From Streptomyces sp. HNM0575 (lineage in GTDB: Bacteria; Actinomycetota; Actinomycetes; Streptomycetales; Streptomycetaceae), in the NCBI RefSeq assembly GCF_012726265.1, contig NZ_JAASAG010000001.1, positions 248,001-312,000 of the forward strand: 64,000 bases of DNA, read 5' to 3'. Below are positions 58,962 to 64,000 of this stretch, one piece after another (position 1 is the first letter of the stretch; each line of letters starts with the position of its first letter). Position numbers and translations under genes: made by a program. Under the pieces are notes generated by a model. The model had not been told where the DNA came from. It made no database searches and was given only the letters and a program-made list of their open reading frames with translations.

Positions 58962-59798
58962 TCAGCGGACGGAACCCCCTGTCTCCGCCCCGAACTTGCG
59001 CCGCACCTCACGGACTTCGGCTGCGTCCGGGTCCGCGTCGGTGCAGCGCGGCCCCGGCGACTTGCCCGACATCAGGCTGGAGCAGGGCCCAGGCTGGTCG
59101 TCCTCCAGGCCGAGCAGGTGGCCGAACTCGTGGGCCACGATGCGTATTCCGTCGTACCCCTGGGCGAGCGCCCTGCCGCCGATGAAGACGGTGCCCTTGC
59201 CGAGGACGGGCCCCTGGGGAGCGGCGCCGGGCCAGCCCTTGGTGACGACGATGCGGATGTCGGCCTCGGTCCCGTCGCCCGCGGGGCGCAGCTCGATCTC
59301 GGGCACCCGGTCGTTCCAGGACTCGGCCGCGGCCCGTATCGCTCGCGTGTAGCCGCCCGCCGCGCGCGCGTCGTAGGTCAGCTGTACGGCGTCGCCGCGT
59401 CCGGAGCCGCCGAGGGAGCCGCCACGGGCCGACTCCGGTGGCGTGCGCGGGACGCTCCCGGTCACGTCGTCCTCGGGCCACTGTGCGGGGACGCGTCCGT
59501 CCTCGGGGCCCAGCTCGCCGCCCGGCCCGGCCGACTCCCCGACGACTCCCGATCTGCGCGAGTCGCCGTCCCTGGACGGGAGTTGGCCCGACTCCCGCAC
59601 CGAACCCGGTCCCGAGCCGGGGCCGCCCGTGTCCCTGGAGGACTCGTCGACGGAGGAGATGCTCCGCTCGTCCGAGGGCGGCCCGGCGCCGGGGTCCTGG
59701 GGGCCGCCGCATGCCGTCACCGCGAACAGGGCCAGCGGCACGCCTGCCGCCGCCGCCCGTCTCCCGAGTCCGGCGAATCCGACGAGTCCGGTGCGCAT
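58962..59798 (-). CDS. Snapalysin-like zinc metalloprotease lipoprotein
   Basis: The 278-residue protein has a lipoprotein signal (LALFAVTACGG) and a Ser/Gly/Pro/Glu-rich linker to about residue 135. A small metalloprotease domain follows with AESWNDRVPEIEL and the zinc motif HEFGHLLGLEDD, the HExxHxxGxxD pattern of snapalysins (M7). A Cys pair (PGPCSSLMSG, GPRCTD) follows, as in that family. It is probably anchored outside the membrane and cleaves secreted or surface proteins. ATG preceded by GGGAGACG. Confidence 0.92.
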   Translation of the reverse strand: MRTGLVGFAGLGRRAAAAGVPLALFAVTACGGPQDPGAGPPSDERSISSVDESSRDTGGPGSGPGSVRESGQLPSRDGDSRRSGVVGESAGPGGELGPEDGRVPAQWPEDDVTGSVPRTPPESARGGSLGGSGRGDAVQLTYDARAAGGYTRAIRAAAESWNDRVPEIELRPAGDGTEADIRIVVTKGWPGAAPQGPVLGKGTVFIGGRALAQGYDGIRIVAHEFGHLLGLEDDQPGPCSSLMSGKSPGPRCTDADPDAAEVREVRRKFGAETGGSVR

Positions 59799-60233
59799 CG
59801 TGCGTCTCCCTGCGTGGTCATGGGGCGATGTGGTGCTGCCGGGTCCTACGCGGACGCGACCCCGAGCCGGCGACGCCGCGGGGGCGGCGGAGCCACGAGG
59901 GGCGGTGCGTCACACGAAGGGCGGCGCGCCGGTGAGGACCGCGCGCCGCATGAAGGCCTGCCGCCACGGCGGCGTACGCATGGTGCCCCGAAGTCCGCCG
60001 ATCGCGCAGGGGTTTTGACCACTTGCAGGAAACGGAGGTGCGATTGCAGGGAACGGGGGTCCGAAGTCGCGGTCCGCGGCGCCCGCCACCGGCCCCCGCC
60101 GCGCGGTGCCGCCCGCCACCGGCCCCGCCGCGCGGTGCCCGCGCCCGCCGACCCGAGCCGGCCCCGAGCCGGCCCCGAGCCGGTCCCCGGCGGCTCCTGC
60201 CGCCCCGGCCCCGCCGGTTTCTGCGGACTCGCC
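59799..60233. repeat. Gene-poor gap with three sets of direct repeats
   Basis: No gene is supported. Repeats are two 21-bp copies of TTGCAGGAAACGGAGGTGCGA type (about 60023-60064), two 30-bp copies of a GCCCGCCACCGGCCCC-headed unit (60082-60141), and three GAGCCGGCCCC units near 60155-60185. The promoter of the metalloprotease gene should lie near 59810-59900. Confidence 0.6.
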
Positions 60234-62579
60234 CTAGCCCCTGCTCGTGGGCCGCCGCCCCGGCGGCTGCTTCGGCTCGGGCCGGGGCGGCACCCGCCGC
60301 ACCTTGCGCGTGCGGGGCTCCTTGCTGTGCACCGTGAAGCGTTCGCCGTAGTGGCAGATCTCCAGCGGCGAGCCTTCGATCAGCGTGTACGTGGCCGTCG
60401 AGTTGCGCATCTCGACCCGCAGCCGCCGCCCCAGCATCTGCACGGTGAACGCGAGCCGCGTCAGCCGTTCCGGCAGCTTGGGCGCGAACTCCAGGGTGCC
60501 CTCGGCGTGCCGCATCCCGCCGAAGCCCGCGACGAGCGCCGTCCAGATGCCCGCGAGGGAGGCGATGTGCAGTCCGTCCCGGGTGTTGTTCTCCAGATCG
60601 GCCAGGTCCATCAGCGCCGTCTCGCCCAAGTAGTCGTAGGCCAGGCGCAGATGACCGGTCTCGGCGGCCATCACGGCCTGCCAGCACGCCGAGAGGGAGG
60701 AGTCGCGCACCGTCAGCTGCTCGTAGTACTCGAAGTTGCGGGCCTTCTGCTCGTCGTCGAACTCCTCGCCGTGCCGGCACATCGCCAGCACCAGGTCGGC
60801 CTGCTTGACGACCTGCTTGCGGTAAAGCTCGAAGTACGGGAAGTGCAGCAGCAGCGGGTACTGGTCGGGCTCCGTGCCCGCGAAGTCCCAGATCTGGTGG
60901 CCGGTGAAGTCGGCGGACTGCTCGTGCACTTTGAGGTCCTCGTTGTACGGGAGGGCCACGGCGTCCGCGGCGTCCCGCCAGGCGGCAGTCTCCTCGTCGT
61001 CGACGCCGAAGGCCGCGGCCTGGGCGGGGTGGCGGTCCACGGCGTTGGCGGCCTCCCGCATGTTCGCGCGCGCCATCAGGTTCGTATAGATGTTGTCGTC
61101 CGCGACGGCGCTGTACTCGTCGGGGCCGGTCACCCCGTCGAAGTGGAAGGCGCCCTGGTGGTCGTGGTGGCCGAGGGAGTGCCACAGGCGCGCGGTCTCG
61201 ATCAGGATCGGCACTCCGGTGTCCCGTTCGAACTCGTCGTCGCCCGTGGCCGTCACGTACCGCACGACGGCGTCGGCGATGTCGGCGTTGACGTGGAAGG
61301 CGGCCGTGCCCGCCGGCCAGTACGCGGAGCACTCCGAGCCGTCGATCGTGCGCCACGGGAACGCGGCCCCGCGCAGCCCGAGTTGCTTCGCCCGTTCCCG
61401 CGCCGCGGGCAGCGTGTCGTACCGCCAGCGCAGCGCCTCGGCCACCGAGTGCGGCGAGGTGTAGGTCAGCAGCGCCAGCACGAACGTCTCGGTGTCCCAG
61501 AACGAGTGGCCGTCGTAGCCGGAGCCGGTGAGGCCCTTCGCGGGGATGGCGCGCTGCTCGGCGCGCGCACCCGCCTGAAGGACGTGGAACAGCCCGAAGC
61601 GCACGGCCTGCTGGATCTCCGCGTCGCCGTCCACCTCCACGTCGGAACGCGCCCAGAAGTCGTCGAGATAGGCGCGCTGCTGTGCCACGAGCCCGTCCCA
61701 GCCGGTGCTGCACGCCCCGGCGAGCGCGGCGTCGACCTGGTCGCGCACGGCGGGCAGCGAGCGCACGCTCGACCAGCCGTAGGAGACCGTCTTCTCCACC
61801 CGCAGCGGTGCACCGGGCCGCAGCACCGAGGTGACCGTGAGGCGGCTGACGTCCTCGCCGCTCTCACTCGAAGTACGCGTGGACTCGGGCCCCTTGACCA
61901 CGTGGTCCGCGGCGGCGGCTACCCGCAGCCCGCTGCGGCGCGTGCAGTGCACCAGGCGCAGCCGGTTGCCCGCGGCGAGGTTCTCCTCGGGGTCCAGGGG
62001 CGATTCGAGCGCGGCGGCGGCACGCGGGTCGCCCTTCAGATCGGGCAGCTGCTCGTTGGCGACGAGTTCCGACTGCACGACCACGCGCACCTCGTCGTCC
62101 AGCGGCTCCACCTCGAATGCGACGGCGGCGATGGCGCGTTGGGTGAAGGAGACCAGCCGCGTGGAGCGCACCCGCACCGTGCTGCCCGCGGGCGACGTCC
62201 ACTCGCAGGTGCGGCGCAGCAGTCCGCTGCGCATGTCCAGTACGCGCTCGTGGGAGCGCAGCCGCCCGTAGCGCACGTCGAACGGCTCGTCGTCGACGAG
62301 GAGCCGCACGACCTTGCCGTTGGTGACGTTGATGACGGTCTGGCCCGACTCGGGGTAGCCGTAGCCCGCCTCGGCGTACGGCAGCGGGTGCAGCTCGTGC
62401 ACGCCGTTGAGGTACGAGCCGGGCAGGCCGTGCGGCTCGCCCTCGTCGAGGTTGCCCCGCCAGCCGACGTGGCCGTTGGAGAGGGCGAAGACGGACTCGC
62501 TCTGGGGCAGCACGTCCAGGTTGAGCCCGGTCTCGCGCAGCGCCCAGGGCTCGCAGGCGTACGCACGGTGGGTGATCAC
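60234..62579 (-). CDS. GH65 family glycoside hydrolase/phosphorylase
   Basis: The 781-residue protein has the GH65 N-terminal beta-sandwich (LSNGHVGWRGNLDEGEPHGL, PGSYLNGVHE), a linker and the (alpha/alpha)6 catalytic barrel (GYDGHSFWDTETFVLALLTY, HVNADIADAVVRYV), with the general acid Glu in VTGPDEYSAVADDNIYTN. Family members phosphorolyse or hydrolyse trehalose, maltose, kojibiose or nigerose. The companion beta-phosphoglucomutase gene favours a phosphorylase releasing beta-glucose-1-phosphate. The C-terminus adds a basic Pro/Arg tail. The GTG start overlaps the HAD gene by 4 bp. Confidence 0.94.
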   Translation of the reverse strand: MITHRAYACEPWALRETGLNLDVLPQSESVFALSNGHVGWRGNLDEGEPHGLPGSYLNGVHELHPLPYAEAGYGYPESGQTVINVTNGKVVRLLVDDEPFDVRYGRLRSHERVLDMRSGLLRRTCEWTSPAGSTVRVRSTRLVSFTQRAIAAVAFEVEPLDDEVRVVVQSELVANEQLPDLKGDPRAAAALESPLDPEENLAAGNRLRLVHCTRRSGLRVAAAADHVVKGPESTRTSSESGEDVSRLTVTSVLRPGAPLRVEKTVSYGWSSVRSLPAVRDQVDAALAGACSTGWDGLVAQQRAYLDDFWARSDVEVDGDAEIQQAVRFGLFHVLQAGARAEQRAIPAKGLTGSGYDGHSFWDTETFVLALLTYTSPHSVAEALRWRYDTLPAARERAKQLGLRGAAFPWRTIDGSECSAYWPAGTAAFHVNADIADAVVRYVTATGDDEFERDTGVPILIETARLWHSLGHHDHQGAFHFDGVTGPDEYSAVADDNIYTNLMARANMREAANAVDRHPAQAAAFGVDDEETAAWRDAADAVALPYNEDLKVHEQSADFTGHQIWDFAGTEPDQYPLLLHFPYFELYRKQVVKQADLVLAMCRHGEEFDDEQKARNFEYYEQLTVRDSSLSACWQAVMAAETGHLRLAYDYLGETALMDLADLENNTRDGLHIASLAGIWTALVAGFGGMRHAEGTLEFAPKLPERLTRLAFTVQMLGRRLRVEMRNSTATYTLIEGSPLEICHYGERFTVHSKEPRTRKVRRVPPRPEPKQPPGRRPTSRG

Positions 62580-63334
62580 GGGGGGCCCTCCAGGTCGGCG
62601 GCATCGGGCAGGAGCAGTTCCTCCAGGTCCGTCACGACGGTGTCCGCGCCGTGTTCGCGCAGTTCACGGGCCTGGCCGACGCGGTCGACGCCGACGACGT
62701 ACCCGAAGTGGCCGGACCGTCCCGCGTCCATCCCGGCCAGGGCGTCCTCGAAGACCGCGGAGGCGGCGGCGTCCACGCCGAGGTCGCGGGCCGCGGCGAG
62801 GAACGTGTCGGGAGCCGGCTTGCCGGGCAGCGAGCGCTCGGCGGCCACGACGCCGTCGATCCGTACGTCGAAGAGCTCCTCGATGCCCACGGAGGCCAGC
62901 ACGTCGCGGCAGTTGCGGCTGGAGGAGACGACGGCGGTGCGCAGTCCCGCGTCCCGCACGGCCCGCACATAGCGGACCGAAGCCGGGTACGCCTCCACGC
63001 CCTCCTTGCGGATCTTCTCCAGCAGCAGCTCGTTCTTGCGGTTGCCGAGGCCGTGCACGCTGAGGCGGTCCGGCGGGTCGTCCTCGCCGCCCTCCGGCAG
63101 CCGGATGCCGCGGGAGTCCAGGAAGGCCCGCACGCCGTCGGCGCGCGGGCGGCCGTCCACGTAGCGGTCGTAGTCGTCGTCGCCGAACGGGCGGAAGCCC
63201 TCGCCGTCACGGCCGCGCAGGAAGTCGTCGAAGGTCTCCTTCCAGGCGGCCTTGTGCACCACGGCCGTCTTCGTGATCACGCCGTCGAGGTCGAAGAGAC
63301 AGGCACGTACGGACTCGGGCAGACCCAGGTACAT
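62576..63334 (-). CDS. Beta-phosphoglucomutase-like HAD phosphatase
   Basis: The 252-residue HAD protein has motif I LFDLDGVITKTAVVH, motif II VVSSSRNC, the Lys region LPGKPAPDTFL and motif III FEDALAGMDAG. A long cap includes DYDRYVDGRPRADGVRAFLD, typical of beta-phosphoglucomutase. It would convert beta-glucose-1-phosphate from the GH65 enzyme to glucose-6-phosphate. ATG 63334 is chosen from family alignment. It is followed immediately by, and overlaps, the GH65 gene. Confidence 0.93.
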   Translation of the reverse strand: MYLGLPESVRACLFDLDGVITKTAVVHKAAWKETFDDFLRGRDGEGFRPFGDDDYDRYVDGRPRADGVRAFLDSRGIRLPEGGEDDPPDRLSVHGLGNRKNELLLEKIRKEGVEAYPASVRYVRAVRDAGLRTAVVSSSRNCRDVLASVGIEELFDVRIDGVVAAERSLPGKPAPDTFLAAARDLGVDAAASAVFEDALAGMDAGRSGHFGYVVGVDRVGQARELREHGADTVVTDLEELLLPDAADLEGPP

Positions 63335-63381
63335 CACCGCGCCCGGGTCCCCAGCTGCCGCCGGGGCATGCCTGCCCCCGC

Positions 63382-64000
63382 TCAGCCGAGGAGTTCGATC
63401 TCCGAGAGCACCGAGGAGGGCCCGGCGGGCACCAGCCGGTAGTGCCCGTACGTGCCGGGGCGGCCGACGGCGAAGACGCGGGTCTGCCTGTCCCAGCGGA
63501 AGCTCTCGCCCTCGCGGCGGTCGATCTTCTTCCACCGCTTGCCGTCGTCGGACGCCTCCAGGGTCCAGCCGTGCGGGGCGTCCTTCGCGTCGGCGGAGGT
63601 GAGCGTGTAGGAGGCGATCCGCTTGCCGCGTGCGCCGGGCTTCACCGGCAACTCCGTGCGGGAGAAGGCCGCACGGGTCCCGGAGGTGTCGTCCAGGAGC
63701 GGCTGGTCGTCCGACGGCACGGTCACGTCGCCGGGCGGCGAGGGCACCCTGGCGTCCTTGGTGATGGACGTCGGCGCGTTCTTCTCGCCCGTGCCCCACT
63801 TCGACGGCTTGGGGCCCATGTCGAATTCGAGGGTGCCGCCGTCGGCGAGCATCCGGTGCGGCAGCGCCGTGGAGTGCCAGGGCTTGCCGTCGACTTTCAG
63901 CCCCTGCACATAGACGTTCCGCTTGCTGTTGCGCGGCGCCTTCACCACGAGGTCGCGCCCGCCTTCGAGATGGACGGTCGCCTTGGTGAACTGCGGTGAT
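63382..64000 (-). CDS. GH92-type alpha-mannosidase C-terminus, 5' part outside window
   Basis: The frame is open to the right edge, so only the last 205 or so residues are seen. The visible start (FTKATVHLEGGRDLVVKAPR, KRNVYVQGLKVDGKPWHST and GGTLEFDMGPKPSKWGTG) matches the C-terminus of GH92 exo-alpha-mannosidases. After it, about 120 residues (RIASYTLTSADAKDAPHGWT, LEASDDGKRWKKIDRREGES, YRLVPAGPSSVLSEIELLG) look like an F5/8-type discoidin-like module. It is probably secreted and trims mannose from glycans, upstream of the sugar genes. Confidence 0.85.
   Translation of the reverse strand, partial: SPQFTKATVHLEGGRDLVVKAPRNSKRNVYVQGLKVDGKPWHSTALPHRMLADGGTLEFDMGPKPSKWGTGEKNAPTSITKDARVPSPPGDVTVPSDDQPLLDDTSGTRAAFSRTELPVKPGARGKRIASYTLTSADAKDAPHGWTLEASDDGKRWKKIDRREGESFRWDRQTRVFAVGRPGTYGHYRLVPAGPSSVLSEIELLG

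Noticed and set aside
58158..62972. 1604-codon open frame on the plus strand
   Set aside because: It runs antisense to the metalloprotease, GH65 and HAD genes and reads as Arg/Gly/Ala/Val-rich shadow sequence with no domains.

Overview
The window reads as chromosomal DNA of a Streptomyces or close relative. It has very high GC with strong G/C third-position bias, many GTG and TTG starts, 1-11 bp translational overlaps, and recognisable actinomycete families: a 429-residue citrate synthase, a RecD2 helicase, a LysM resuscitation-factor-like protein, PucR regulators and an actinobacterial inositol cluster. I saw no tRNA, rRNA, integrase, transposase or CRISPR array. A few stretches (the RHS gene, and about 28.9-31.1 kb with a VapBC-type pair) look less strongly biased than their surroundings.

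Layout. 1-3.5 kb: 5' part of a minus-strand RHS/YD-repeat polymorphic toxin that runs off the left edge. 3.6-4.5 kb: DUF2975 membrane protein coupled to an HTH regulator. 4.5-10.0 kb: minus-strand ribose operon, LacI regulator-rbsA-rbsC-rbsB-rbsD. 10.2-13.9 kb: recD2 and citrate synthase. 13.9-14.6 kb: a gene-free, highly structured stretch with two hairpins carrying the same 12-nt loop, matching the definition of 6C RNA when read on the minus strand. 14.6-17.5 kb: copZ-copA copper efflux with a CsoR-like operator. 18.5-26.9 kb: myo-inositol catabolism (TIM-barrel epimerase divergent from iolC, a DeoC-like aldolase, iolB, iolD, mmsA), with a mirror-image pair of operators and -35 boxes in the divergent promoter. 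27.1-31.1 kb: two methyltransferases, a toxin-antitoxin pair, a small membrane protein and a DHFR-like reductase. 31.2-34.2 kb: a heme-oxygenase-like diiron enzyme followed by a Rieske-flavoprotein-Rieske fusion. 34.4-43.5 kb: permease, Rid-family protein, MFS exporter with a repeat-built N-terminus, PucR regulator, aldehyde dehydrogenase and GlcG protein. 43.5-52.5 kb: FUSC exporter, ATP-dependent DNA ligase, DHFR-like protein, CBS protein, two ion transporters and a second PucR-type regulator. 52.9-58.9 kb: LysM/Rpf-like protein, a TetR-small ORF-ABC transporter operon and a GNAT acetyltransferase. 59-64 kb: snapalysin-like lipoprotein, then a glycan operon of a GH92 mannosidase C-terminus, beta-phosphoglucomutase-like HAD and GH65 phosphorylase/hydrolase.

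How the parts work together. Ribose is taken up by RbsABC and converted between anomers by RbsD; no rbsK is adjacent. Inositol breakdown runs through IolB, IolD, IolC, the aldolase and MmsA to acetyl-CoA, with no IolG in view. CopZ hands copper to CopA. The diiron enzyme and the double-Rieske reductase look like one oxygenase with a private electron supply. The PucR cluster looks like a regulated catabolic and export module of unknown substrate.

The least explained items are the twin-loop RNA, the double-Rieske/diiron pair, the mirror-image inositol operators, and two low-complexity ORFs that bridge neighbouring genes by stop-start overlaps. In-frame minisatellite expansion is also unusually common (RbsA, CopA, IolB, permease, MFS, PucR, ALDH, ligase).
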